Source: WTJH01 sp049889695 (GTDB taxonomy: Bacteria > Bacteroidota > Bacteroidia > Flavobacteriales > Flavobacteriaceae). Taken from it: a stretch of 64,000 bases of DNA. Where the stretch lies: positions 1-64,000 of the forward strand of contig JBMHCX010000016.1 in assembly GCA_049889695.1 (NCBI GenBank). Reading direction: 5' to 3'. Below the pieces are notes generated by a model that searched no databases, was not told where the DNA came from, and saw only the letters and a program-made list of their open reading frames with translations. The position numbers were made by a program, and so were the translations under genes. How positions within the stretch are numbered: position 1 is the first letter of the stretch; every line of letters begins with the position of its first letter. This document shows, in pieces, positions 17,601 through 25,303 of this stretch.

Positions 17601-18178
17601 TAGCCGACGATAATCACCATTGCACCAACAAAAGAAATGATGGTGTTTTTGTAGTGTTGAGCTAAACCAAAGATGATGGTTCCTGCCAAAAACATATTGG
17701 GCAGAATAAATAGCAAATAGGTATTTACAAAAGTACTGCCGAAAAAGGGTCCGATACGATCGGCCTCTACCCAGCCCATGGCAGGGCCAATGAGGCTCCC
17801 GTAAAAAATTCCGATATAGACTCCTAAAAGTGGTAGCGTGGAAATTAGGAGAGCTCCTAAAAACCGACCCATAAAGTAGCCCATTTTACCTATGGGCGTC
17901 GTAAATAGAATTTCATTGAAATTATTCTTGTGTTCCCGCAGGGCTGCATTGTTAAAAAATGCTGCAGCAAAGAGCAATCCAAAAATGGTCAGGACACTTA
18001 CATAAACCGTAATAACGTGTGGGGCGTTTCGATATACATTTCCGACAGCCCCTCCAATTTGGACGTTATCGGAAGCTGAAGCAGCAAATACCAAAAGGGT
18101 AATGATACCGGTGAAGATATATACCATCGGCTGGCGAAGGGTATATCGCAATTCTGAAAGAAAAAATAGTTTAAACAT
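14606..18178 (-). CDS. ABC-2 permease fused to M1-family peptidase
   Basis: The 1190-aa protein's first half (about 1-590) holds two sets of ABC-2 type membrane helices. The second half is an exoplasmic M1 aminopeptidase-like domain with the zinc site HEIAHQWW (near residue 930) and the following Glu in LSESFSEYSS. Such fusions occur in Bacteroidota with a cognate ATPase, here the next gene upstream (15-base gap). Likely role: export combined with processing of a peptide on the periplasmic side. The substrate is unknown. Confidence 0.9.
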   Translation of the reverse strand: MFKLFFLSELRYTLRQPMVYIFTGIITLLVFAASASDNVQIGGAVGNVYRNAPHVITVYVSVLTIFGLLFAAAFFNNAALREHKNNFNEILFTTPIGKMGYFMGRFLGALLISTLPLLGVYIGIFYGSLIGPAMGWVEADRIGPFFGSTFVNTYLLFILPNMFLAGTIIFGLAQHYKNTIISFVGAMVIIVGYIASGQLLSDIDNETIAALSDPFAIRTYGLTAKYYTPLEKNTLNPSLSGLMLYNRLIWMGVGLIILFFSYTRFSFQERNKKVKGGAEEDDLRSTNSSVVPELNIAMDKGLHFWSFFKINFLNIFKHGTFQILFIFSLILLFTTLIGGFEYFGLQSYPRTYKLVESINGSTGLFIAIVIVFFSGELVWRDRDVHIHEVIDATPHFSMIPLLAKTTSLVAITFVMHLLFIVIGILYQFFQGFYAVELGVYFRDFLLNTAPIYAVTALFVVGIQVLVNHKYIGYFVSIIVILVIDIILLIADVSSNMLSFAGGPIIVYSDMNAFGPAVGGKLWFNLYWFLLGLFLVFLSGWFWTRGNTTGISGRFNNLKRNTSPGYRVTTLSILSLWLAVGGWIYYNTEVLNTRTASKVQEQRAVDYENKYKQYENRIHPKVVSAKYTIDIFPEKPALNSRVEMLLVNTSSQTIDSLHYNHNKELNQQLEIEGLKEVYFDEELNYKIFTLNPPLAPGDSIQAVFTTEIKRKGFTNGTGDTSIVENGTFFNNYAILPNMGYNANRELGSRNTRKKYGLKPKERTPKLEENCGEACEKNYLTSGFSDFMPFETVISTAADQIAIAPGTLLKSWEEGERKYFHYRVDHPSQHFVSFMSARYQVAQRDWNGVSLEVYYDPKHDINIPMMLDAMERSLKYYTQNFGPYMHKQCRIIEFPRYATFAQAFPGTMPYSESFGFITNLEDASKNNVVDAVIAHEIAHQWWAHQVIGAEMQGGTMLSESFSEYSSLMTMKSIAETPMKMREFIKYDHDRYLSGRSVETEKELPLYQVENQQYIHYGKGSVILYALQDYIGEKKVNAAMQSFLEETKYKTPYPTSLDFLEHLEAQTPDSLNYLIDDWFKKITLYDNRLTEVEARKTEDGRYAITLAIEAKKVQADSIGKETEVPLKEWIDVGLFADEDEEVLMAQERIPFLENSFEYTFITDSLPKKAAIDPRHLLIDRVYSDNIKTVSLED

Positions 18179-18193
18179 ACCTCCCTGTAAATA

Positions 18194-19063
18194 TTATTCT
18201 TCTAAAGCGGAAAAAAAGACATCTTCTAAAGTCGGTGGAACAGCTTGAAAGCTTTTATCCGGCAGGGAGTCACTCAAAACGTGAATGACTGGCTGCCCTC
18301 CTATAAGACGATTGGAAATTACTTGATAATCGGTTTTGTATTGCTCGAGCTCTGCCTTGGCAATTCGCTTTTCAAATACCTTTCCTTCCAAGGCGCTAAT
18401 CCCATCTTCGGGAGCTCCTTGGTAGACAATTTTCCCCAAATTCATAACGGCCATTTGTGTACATAATTCCCGAACATCGTCCACGATATGGGTCGATAAA
18501 ATAACGATGACGTCCTCTCCCACTTCTGAAAGTAAATCGTAGAAACGGTTGCGCTCTCCTGGATCCAAGCCTGCTGTAGGCTCGTCGACAATGAGCAACT
18601 TAGGTGAGCCGATAAGGGCCTGAGCAATCCCTATACGCTGTTTCATTCCCCCTGAAAACCCTTTAACGCTCTTGTTGCGCTTGTGGTAGAGGTTTACTCT
18701 TTGCAAGAGGTGGTGGACCAATTCTTTTCGTTCCTTTTTGTTAGAAACACCTTTCAACAAAGCCATATGATCCAACAATTGCTCGGCAGTAATCCGGGGA
18801 TAAACCCCAAATTCTTGTGGAAGATATCCCAACACAGAACGCAGCTCATGTGCGTTTTCAAAAATATTGATGTCTTGTAAAAAAGCACTGCCACTATCGG
18901 CCTCTTGTAGGGTCGCTACCGTCCGCATCAGCGTAGATTTTCCAGCGCCGTTGGGCCCTAAAAGACCAAACATACCAGCTTGAATTTCAATACTTACATC
19001 GTCCAAGGCTTTAACGCCGTTGGCATAGGTTTTTTGTAAATGTTCTAATCGAAGTGTACTCAT
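18194..19063 (-). CDS. ABC transporter ATP-binding protein
   Basis: The 289-aa ATPase has Walker A GPNGAGKST (about 33-42), Q-loop LPQEFG, signature FSGGMKQR, Walker B LLIVDEPTAGLDPGE and the switch His in STHIVDD. It powers the permease/M1 fusion encoded just downstream. First gene of the minus-strand operon ATPase - permease/peptidase - 2OG oxygenase. Confidence 0.93.
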   Translation of the reverse strand: MSTLRLEHLQKTYANGVKALDDVSIEIQAGMFGLLGPNGAGKSTLMRTVATLQEADSGSAFLQDINIFENAHELRSVLGYLPQEFGVYPRITAEQLLDHMALLKGVSNKKERKELVHHLLQRVNLYHKRNKSVKGFSGGMKQRIGIAQALIGSPKLLIVDEPTAGLDPGERNRFYDLLSEVGEDVIVILSTHIVDDVRELCTQMAVMNLGKIVYQGAPEDGISALEGKVFEKRIAKAELEQYKTDYQVISNRLIGGQPVIHVLSDSLPDKSFQAVPPTLEDVFFSALEE

Positions 19064-19172
19064 AATCTGAAGGAGTTCTTAAGAAGAACTAAAGATATAA
19101 AACATTAGTCCTTTGAACACACGCTGTGGGTAATATTAAAATTAACTATTTTGGAACATCAATTATAACACT

Positions 19173-19883
19173 ATGGCGACACGTTCCATCAAATTACTGG
19201 ATAAGTTTATTTATATACTCATCATTCTCAATGTTTTGGCTATGATACTTGAATCGCATGAGTCCCTGATGCTTCAGTACGCACAAGCATTTCATGCCTT
19301 CGAGACTTTTTCAATTGTCATATTTGTATTTGAATATTTATACCGTCTTCGAGAAGCCTTTGTATTGGCTGGATATAGGGGAATGGGAAAATATGCCATC
19401 AGTTTTTTTGGGGTCATTGATTTGCTTTCCATACTTCCTTTCTTTCTGGCTGGTATATCCAACATCGATGGTCGTTTCATTCGAATTTTACGCCTTTTCC
19501 GACTGACACGAATTTTTAAATTAGGCCGTAATAGCGAGTCCTTTAACACCTTTATCTCAGCTCTATTAAAAATTAAAAATGAATTGTATTTCACCTTATT
19601 TTTATCGATGCTAATGATCCTTTTTTCGGCATCTGCCATCTATTTTTTGGAGCACGATGCTCAGCCTGAAAAGTTTTCAAGCATAACAGAATCTATCTGG
19701 TGGGCCTGTATTTCTCTGGCGACTGTTGGCTATGGGGATGTTTATCCTGTTACAGCTGGCGGTAAGGTTTTCGCATCGATCATTTCTCTGGTGGGGATAG
19801 CAGTTGTGGCGATTCCTACAGGAATTATCAGTGCAGCATTTGTAGAGGAAATTGCTGAAAAACGTTTGCGTAAAGAGCGTTGA
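19173..19883 (+). CDS. Voltage-gated potassium channel (Kv-like)
   Basis: The 236-aa six-helix channel has an S4 segment with regularly spaced Arg (RFIRILRLFRLTRIFKLGR, about 110-128). A pore loop carries the selectivity filter TVGYGD (near 187). It passes K+ across the inner membrane in response to voltage. It lies upstream of the BicA-like transporter gene, 144 bases apart, on the same strand. The N terminus is short, with no cytosolic regulatory domain. Confidence 0.92.
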   Translation: MATRSIKLLDKFIYILIILNVLAMILESHESLMLQYAQAFHAFETFSIVIFVFEYLYRLREAFVLAGYRGMGKYAISFFGVIDLLSILPFFLAGISNIDGRFIRILRLFRLTRIFKLGRNSESFNTFISALLKIKNELYFTLFLSMLMILFSASAIYFLEHDAQPEKFSSITESIWWACISLATVGYGDVYPVTAGGKVFASIISLVGIAVVAIPTGIISAAFVEEIAEKRLRKER

Positions 19884-19990
19884 TCCCTATACTTATTTTA
19901 AAATTTGTATCTTAAAAGGAGTTTACAAAACCTACCTCCCCCAAATCTTGTCCAATGCATAAACATTGACCCTACATGATGTTCCATTTG

Positions 19991-20005
19991 CTGTGTTGCA
20001 CACAG
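19991..20005. promoter_or_regulatory. Dyad upstream of the BicA-like gene
   Basis: CTGTGT-TGC-ACACAG is a perfect interrupted palindrome 23-37 bases before the start at 20028. It could be an operator; no other copy was seen. Confidence 0.3.
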
Positions 20006-20027
20006 TTTAAAATCCCCCCAAATCGAT

Positions 20028-21890
20028 ATGAAATCATTTTTTTCTCATTTTAAAGGAGATGCCTTTGGCGGTATCACCGCAGGTGTAGTTGCCCTTCCTC
20101 TGGCATTGGCTTTTGGATTAAGCTCTGGATTAGGACCCAGTGCCGGCCTCTACGGAGCTATTTTTTTAAGCATCTTGGCCGCTTTTTTTGGCGGAACTCC
20201 TACCCAAATTTCTGGGCCAACCGCCCCTATGACAGCCGTAAGTATGGTGGTCATAGCAGGTATTCTAGCGACCCACGACGGCCAATTGAACAAGGCTCTT
20301 CCCTTTATACTTATGGTTTTCTTGCTGGCCGGCCTAATGCAAATTGGGCTGGGGACCTTTGGTTTCGGAAAATACATTAAATATATCCCCTACCCTGTTG
20401 TGTCTGGGTTTATGACCGCGATAGGCGTCATTATTCTGATCACTCAGATTCCACCTCTTTTAGGGTATTATGCTGCTGAAGATCAGAATTACGTCACTTC
20501 CTTTATTCCTCAAGCTGAGGAAGTGCTATTGGAAAAGATTTTAGAGCAAGAGTCCCAAGAGGGGATTCTAGTTTTAGAGGATTTTCACCAGACCATTGAA
20601 AGAGCGAATAAAATCACTGAACAGCAAATCCATGAGGAGGCTAAATTTCTAGCCCAAAAGCAAGCGTCTGGAGTTACAGGGACTTTTCGAATTTTTTGGA
20701 GGGCCTTGCAACAACTGAACTGGACAGAATTGATCTTAGCGCTATTAACCATTGGTATTATTTATGGTTTTAAGCGGATTACCAAAAGTGTTCCCAGCAC
20801 CTTGGTTGCCTTAATTATAGTTTCTGCTGGGGCTTATTACAGCGGTATATTATATCGACCGATACCATCGATCCCCGAAGGTTTTCCGCAATTGCAGATG
20901 GCTATTTTTAAAGAGTTTAATTTGTTGGAAATACTCCCTTATCTCGGGATGGCGGTTACCCTGGCTTTGTTAGGGGCGATAGATTCTCTTTTAACGTCTA
21001 TTGTTGCCGACAATCTTACCAAAACTCGGCATTTACCCAATAAAGAGCTGGTGGGGCAAGGTATTGGGAATAGTATTGGTGCGCTGTTCGGCGGAATTCC
21101 TGGAGCTGGAGCCACTATTCGAACGGTTGTTAATATTCAATCGGGAGGAAAAACCCGACTTTCAGGGATAATTGCCGGTGCAGTCTTGTTGATTATCCTT
21201 TTGGTTTTAGGCCCGATGACTTCCAAGATTCCTGCAGCTGTTTTAGCAGGTATTTTGGTGACTGTGGGCATTGGAGTCATGGACTTTAAAGGACTAAAGG
21301 CGATTCCTAAAATTCCAAGGGAAGAAGTTTTGGTTATGCTGATTGTTTTGGTCTTATCGGTTGTTTGGAATCTTGTTTATGCGGTTGGGGTAGGTCTAAT
21401 TTTAGCTGCTTTATTTTTTATGAAGAAAATGGGAGACCTCACACTCGAAAACTCTAAGGTTATTCCAGTGATTAAGGAAAAAGCTTGGGTAGACGAAAAA
21501 GATCTATCTCCAAGTTTCCTAGAGCAAATCTTTATCAAGCACATCAATGGGCCTTTGTTTTTTGGGTTTACCACTGAATTCTTAAGCTTGTCAAAACAAA
21601 TCCCGCAGGCAGCTGAGTTGGTTATATTACGGATGAGTCGAATGCCTTACATCGATCAGTCTGGACTATATGCCTTAGAAGATGTTTTAATTGAGTTAAA
21701 ACAAAAAGAAATTACACCGCTGTTGGTAGGCGTGAAAACTCAACCTGAATATTTAATGCGAAGTATTGGCCTAATTGATGATTTGATTCCAGAAGAACAT
21801 ATATTTGATTCGTTCAACCATTGCCGTATGTGGATCAGAAACCACCACAAACGACTTCTAATGGAACATTCAAATGGCCAAACGGGATAA
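20028..21890 (+). CDS. BicA-like SulP transporter (probable bicarbonate uptake)
   Basis: The 620-aa protein begins with GDAFGGITAGVVALPLALAFG and continues with FGGTPTQISGPTAPMTAV, very like the cyanobacterial Na+-dependent bicarbonate transporter BicA. A C-terminal STAS domain follows (about 510-600; LRMSRMPYIDQSGLYAL). Compared with my memory of BicA there is an extra hydrophilic, helix-forming segment of about 65 residues (about 155-225, rich in Glu/Gln). Bicarbonate as substrate is inferred from this likeness. It overlaps the start of the next small gene. Confidence 0.85.
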   Translation: MKSFFSHFKGDAFGGITAGVVALPLALAFGLSSGLGPSAGLYGAIFLSILAAFFGGTPTQISGPTAPMTAVSMVVIAGILATHDGQLNKALPFILMVFLLAGLMQIGLGTFGFGKYIKYIPYPVVSGFMTAIGVIILITQIPPLLGYYAAEDQNYVTSFIPQAEEVLLEKILEQESQEGILVLEDFHQTIERANKITEQQIHEEAKFLAQKQASGVTGTFRIFWRALQQLNWTELILALLTIGIIYGFKRITKSVPSTLVALIIVSAGAYYSGILYRPIPSIPEGFPQLQMAIFKEFNLLEILPYLGMAVTLALLGAIDSLLTSIVADNLTKTRHLPNKELVGQGIGNSIGALFGGIPGAGATIRTVVNIQSGGKTRLSGIIAGAVLLIILLVLGPMTSKIPAAVLAGILVTVGIGVMDFKGLKAIPKIPREEVLVMLIVLVLSVVWNLVYAVGVGLILAALFFMKKMGDLTLENSKVIPVIKEKAWVDEKDLSPSFLEQIFIKHINGPLFFGFTTEFLSLSKQIPQAAELVILRMSRMPYIDQSGLYALEDVLIELKQKEITPLLVGVKTQPEYLMRSIGLIDDLIPEEHIFDSFNHCRMWIRNHHKRLLMEHSNGQTG

Positions 21891-22053
21891 ATCTTGTGTA
21901 GAATGCAGTGAAATGCCTCCGACCATGTACCGCGTATGGGTAGATTCGCAAAGCGGATGGATTTTTGTTTGTGAAGACTGTTTATTAGCACTGAAGGCGA
22001 AACATTCTAGCTACCGATATGGCGGCACTTGGAAACGAAATAAACGCGGATAA
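21874..22053 (+). CDS. 59-aa CxxC protein, putative zinc ribbon
   Basis: ATG at 21874 gives 59 codons ending TAA at 22051-22053. Two Cys pairs, CVEC and CEDC, flank a short beta-like core (YRVWVDSQSGWIFV), as in a small zinc ribbon; the tail is basic (GTWKRNKRG). The gene overlaps the end of the BicA-like gene by 17 bases and its stop directly abuts the ATG of the HNH gene. Coupled translation of all three is therefore likely. Function unknown. Confidence 0.7.
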   Translation: MAKRDKSCVECSEMPPTMYRVWVDSQSGWIFVCEDCLLALKAKHSSYRYGGTWKRNKRG

Positions 22054-22401
22054 ATGCATTGGATTTCTATTGCCGGGTTGGGATTAGTTCTCTTACTATT
22101 ATGTATTGGTATACCGATTTGGGTATATAAAGAGCGCCAACGGAAGTCTACCATTAGAAGAAAGTATGCTCAAAGCAAAGGGCTTTCGCTGGAAGATCTT
22201 CTTCCCAACCGAACCAAAATCTCTCCAGCAAAGAGGAAGCAAGTATGCCAACGAGACGGCAATCGTTGTGTGCAATGTGGAAGTCTAGACAATTTAACCA
22301 TCGACCATATACTGCCAAGAGCCGTAGGCGGGGGAAATGAACTGAGTAACTTACAACTCTTATGTCGGCACTGCAACGAAAGGAAGGGCAGTTCTTATTA
22401 G
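22054..22401 (+). CDS. Membrane-anchored HNH-domain protein
   Basis: The 115-aa protein has an N-terminal membrane helix (about 5-24, IAGLGLVLLLLCIGIPIWVY), a basic linker, and an HNH domain (about 60-113). The domain shows CQRDGNRCVQCG, the catalytic-type DHILPRAVGGG and LCRHCNERKG, with Cys pairs binding structural zinc. HNH proteins are usually nucleases. The membrane anchor and the coupling to the CxxC protein are unusual and argue against a plain restriction enzyme. Confidence 0.85.
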   Translation: MHWISIAGLGLVLLLLCIGIPIWVYKERQRKSTIRRKYAQSKGLSLEDLLPNRTKISPAKRKQVCQRDGNRCVQCGSLDNLTIDHILPRAVGGGNELSNLQLLCRHCNERKGSSY

Positions 22402-22661
22402 TTTTTAGAAAAAGATTTAAGTGCCTCATTATAGCCCATAATCCACCACTTTTTTTCTTGATAGAAACCGATAAGTTTATGCTTTAACTCAGCAGAAATA
22501 GAGGAAGATTCAAGCACTCTTTGCGCCTTTAGGTCAAACCTATCTCGAAAAAGCGGAAGAGCAGCCTCTAAGCTAGGCGCCTGTCTTTTACAGTCGTAAA
22601 GCAGGTCATAGGCTTCTACATAGAGTTGTCGAAAGACGGGTTTAAATTCTTGAATTTCCAT
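22398..22661 (-). CDS. Hypothetical small helical protein
   Basis: 87 aa from the Met at 22661 (MEIQEFKPVF). An upstream Met would translate the hairpin at 22685-22709 and is rejected. The protein is mostly amphipathic helix, with several aromatic and basic residues near the end (FYQEKKWWIMGYNEAL). I do not recognise a family. Its end overlaps the convergent HNH gene by four bases. Confidence 0.6.
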   Translation of the reverse strand: MEIQEFKPVFRQLYVEAYDLLYDCKRQAPSLEAALPLFRDRFDLKAQRVLESSSISAELKHKLIGFYQEKKWWIMGYNEALKSFSKN

Positions 22662-22684
22662 AGAATGGGACGCTTGCTTTTGAA

Positions 22685-22709
22685 AAGCACCTCTGCAACA
22701 GAGGTGCTT
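22685..22709 (-). terminator. Hairpin, probable terminator on the minus strand
   Basis: AAGCACCTCTG / CAGAGGTGCTT, 11-bp perfect stem with a 3-nt loop. On the minus strand it runs into TTTTC, so it could stop transcription from the nitrilase side. Confidence 0.5.
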
Positions 22710-22891
22710 AAACATTTAACAAATGAAACTATATATTTTAACGCTGCAAACTTATAGCGTCTGCAAGTCTCCTATGTCAATTCTAAAATAAGCCTACATT
22801 AAGTTTAAGTAAACAACACTGAACTGTTGGGGTAAACTATTGAAGAAACTGTGGATCGGAATTTAAGGACGATAGACGAGCCTAAACGACT

Positions 22892-23833
22892 TTAGCGGAG
22901 GATTTGTTGTCGTTCTTTATTCAGGTGTAGTTGAGTGACATCGGGTCTTGAATAATGTCCGCTAGGATCGAAGTTTTGCCTTTCCTCATAGATGCGATTC
23001 AAATAGAGATCGCAGTAAAACACTCCTGCCTTACCCACAATGGGTTTTTGAATCCATTCACCATCCGGTCCTGCAACACAAGAACCTCCGTTGGCTAATT
23101 CTTTTGGCAGATTTGCCTGTATGCTGTCCCAATAAGGAGTGTCTTTCGGAATATCTTGAAGAGACATAAGAGCGCTAACGGATATCACATAACTTCGGTT
23201 TTCGCGGGCAATAAACCGAGTAATTTCTTCCGTGTTGTGTAAATTTCCTGGCCATACCGCAATGTGTACATTTTCCCCTTGGGCATAGAGCGAAGCGCGG
23301 GCTAATGGCATCCAGTTTTCCCAACAATTGAGTCCGCCCAATTGAAATCCGTGAAGCGGATGGGTTTGAAGCCCGTGACCATCACCGGGCGACCATGTTA
23401 GACGCTCATCGTAGGTTGGCTGAAGTTTCCGGTGAACGTTGCACAAAACTCCCTCTTCGTTAATATAAACCAAACTGCAATAGAGCGAATGTCCTCCGCG
23501 GTCGAGTGGACGTTCTACAATTCCCAAATAAATAGCCATTTGTTTTTCTTTTGCCAGTTGGCACAGCGGGTCTAAATCTCCATTTTCAATACAAACAGCC
23601 TGGGACAGGTAATGCGCATGAACTGCTTTGTTGAGAGACGTATCCCATGCAGCACCTTGGCAGTGAGCTAACCAAAAAGGGTAGCCTGGGAGGAGGGATT
23701 CTCCGAAGACGATCAGTTTTGCATTGTTTTCAGACGCCTCCACTACGGCCGCATAAATTTTTTCTAAGGTCGCCGTTTGGTTCAGCCATACGGGCGAAAT
23801 TTGGGCCATAGCTATTTTCATCTGATCGCTCAT
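22892..23833 (-). CDS. Nitrilase-type carbon-nitrogen hydrolase
   Basis: About 313 aa from MSDQMKIAMAQ; an upstream start adding 14 residues is less likely. The catalytic Glu45 (FGES), Lys136 (HRKLQPT) and Cys170 (GLNCWEN) of the nitrilase superfamily are all present. The CWEN context and length fit true nitrilases or cyanide-type hydrolases rather than amidases. It would convert a nitrile to an acid and ammonia in the cytosol. No operon partners. Confidence 0.88.
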   Translation of the reverse strand: MSDQMKIAMAQISPVWLNQTATLEKIYAAVVEASENNAKLIVFGESLLPGYPFWLAHCQGAAWDTSLNKAVHAHYLSQAVCIENGDLDPLCQLAKEKQMAIYLGIVERPLDRGGHSLYCSLVYINEEGVLCNVHRKLQPTYDERLTWSPGDGHGLQTHPLHGFQLGGLNCWENWMPLARASLYAQGENVHIAVWPGNLHNTEEITRFIARENRSYVISVSALMSLQDIPKDTPYWDSIQANLPKELANGGSCVAGPDGEWIQKPIVGKAGVFYCDLYLNRIYEERQNFDPSGHYSRPDVTQLHLNKERQQILR

Positions 23834-23994
23834 ATTTAACTGGACTTTAACCCTCTCTTGGGGAATCCTTAACAAAAGCTGGGGTATCTTTACTAAGCTT
23901 AATAAGCTTTCTCATTTTGTTTTTATTCTGATTGGAAGGCCTGTCTTAGTATAATTGTGGTGGTAGTGATTCAAAACAGACGGGCTTTCCTTTT

Positions 23995-24366
23995 TTATTG
24001 AGAAATATCGTAATCTTTCCCCCAATTGGGCTGCTCTAAAATATTAAAAATATACTTCAAGTTTAACTCACTTCCTTTTTCAATTTTTTGAAGGGTAACA
24101 ATACGAACGTGTTTAATTTCTCCCATCGTATCGTCGTGAGTAGCCAATACAGCTTTGCAGTTTGGAATTTCATGGTGGTTGATGAACGCTCCTAGAGGGA
24201 GTCGAATATGTTCATCTGGGAAACGCTCATCGTGTATGTGCGACATTCCCAAGTCGGTTCCTGCAGGGATCTCTTCAAGTGCAAATAGCCCTAAACCATC
24301 GATCTTACTGGGTTGAATCGACAGGAAATCAGGTAGTGGTCTCCAATTGTCTTTTGATATATTCAT
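23995..24366 (-). CDS. SET-domain protein
   Basis: The 123-aa protein is a minimal SET domain: start DGLGLFALEEIPAGTDLG, the NH-x-x-x-x-NC segment (INHHEIPNC, about 62-70) and the terminal E-L-N-L-K-Y. SET proteins are S-adenosylmethionine-dependent lysine methyltransferases; free-standing bacterial ones have few known targets. Stands alone between the nitrilase and tesB. The absence of pre- and post-SET regions is common for bacterial members. Confidence 0.8.
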   Translation of the reverse strand: MNISKDNWRPLPDFLSIQPSKIDGLGLFALEEIPAGTDLGMSHIHDERFPDEHIRLPLGAFINHHEIPNCKAVLATHDDTMGEIKHVRIVTLQKIEKGSELNLKYIFNILEQPNWGKDYDISQ

Positions 24367-24434
24367 ACGGCATTAAAATTAATTAATTCTTCCTCTAAAT
24401 TGCAATAGCTTGTAAATGAAGCGATGTTGTAGGG

Positions 24435-25298
24435 TTAAGGCGCGTATTTTCGCATGAGTCCTTCCTGCGTCGTAGAGGCCACTAGATCCCCATCTTTGGT
24501 GAAGATATTCCCCCTCGAAAATCCTCTAGAATTCGAAGCGCTTGGACTGTCGATGGCATAGAGCAACCAATCATCTATTTTGAACGGGCGATGAAACCAG
24601 ATGGCATGATCGATACTGGCGTAAAACACTTTGGAACGTATCATTTCCTGACGATGCGGTAAGGTCGCCGTGAGCAGTAAGCTGTAGTCTGAGGCAAAGG
24701 CCAATAATTGATGTTGAACAGGCAGGGGGAGTTCTACCTTTTCTTTAGTTTTAAACCAAGTGTGGCTCATGGCCGGACTCGAATGGGTATTCAAATAAAT
24801 GGCTTTGTCGACAGGTCGGAATTCAAAAACTTGCGGATGCGACCGAATCAAACGTTCGTAGCGGTCAGGGTCCATCTGTTTGAGTTTTTCAGCCTGTTGC
24901 AAATCCGTTAATAGCAAGTTGGGGGTAAGAACGTTTGGAATGGAGCTCTGGTGCTCAACCCCTTCTTCTTCCCGCTGAAATGAAGCTGCCATAATAAAAA
25001 TGGCTTTTCCTTCCTGATAGGCTATGACGCGACGAGTCGTGAAGCTTTTTCCATCTCGAACCCTTTCGACATGGTATTCAATAGGGATATCGATGCGCCC
25101 TCCTAAAATAAAATACCCATGCATAGAATGGGCGATTCTGTCGTTGGGAACACTCTGATAGGCGGCGTATAGGGATTGCCCCAACACTTGACCGCCAAAA
25201 ACGCGTTTCCATTCTGTTTGATAATTTTTCCCTTCAAAACGGTTTTCACCAATTGGGGTTAATTCTAAAATATCTAAAAGTTCAGATAGTACCAGCAT
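24435..25298 (-). CDS. tesB: Acyl-CoA thioesterase II
   Basis: 287 aa from the ATG at 25298 (MLVLSELLDILEL); a longer open frame reaches into the thiolase gene and is rejected. It has the double hot-dog fold with RVFGGQVLGQSLYAA near the N terminus and a second domain from about 170, including ASIDHAIWFHRPF and the C-terminal SRGFSRGNIF. It hydrolyses acyl-CoA to free acid and CoA. It starts five bases after the thiolase stop, so the two are an operon for acyl-CoA metabolism. Confidence 0.92.
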   Translation of the reverse strand: MLVLSELLDILELTPIGENRFEGKNYQTEWKRVFGGQVLGQSLYAAYQSVPNDRIAHSMHGYFILGGRIDIPIEYHVERVRDGKSFTTRRVIAYQEGKAIFIMAASFQREEEGVEHQSSIPNVLTPNLLLTDLQQAEKLKQMDPDRYERLIRSHPQVFEFRPVDKAIYLNTHSSPAMSHTWFKTKEKVELPLPVQHQLLAFASDYSLLLTATLPHRQEMIRSKVFYASIDHAIWFHRPFKIDDWLLYAIDSPSASNSRGFSRGNIFTKDGDLVASTTQEGLMRKYAP

Positions 25299-25303
25299 AA
25301 AAT

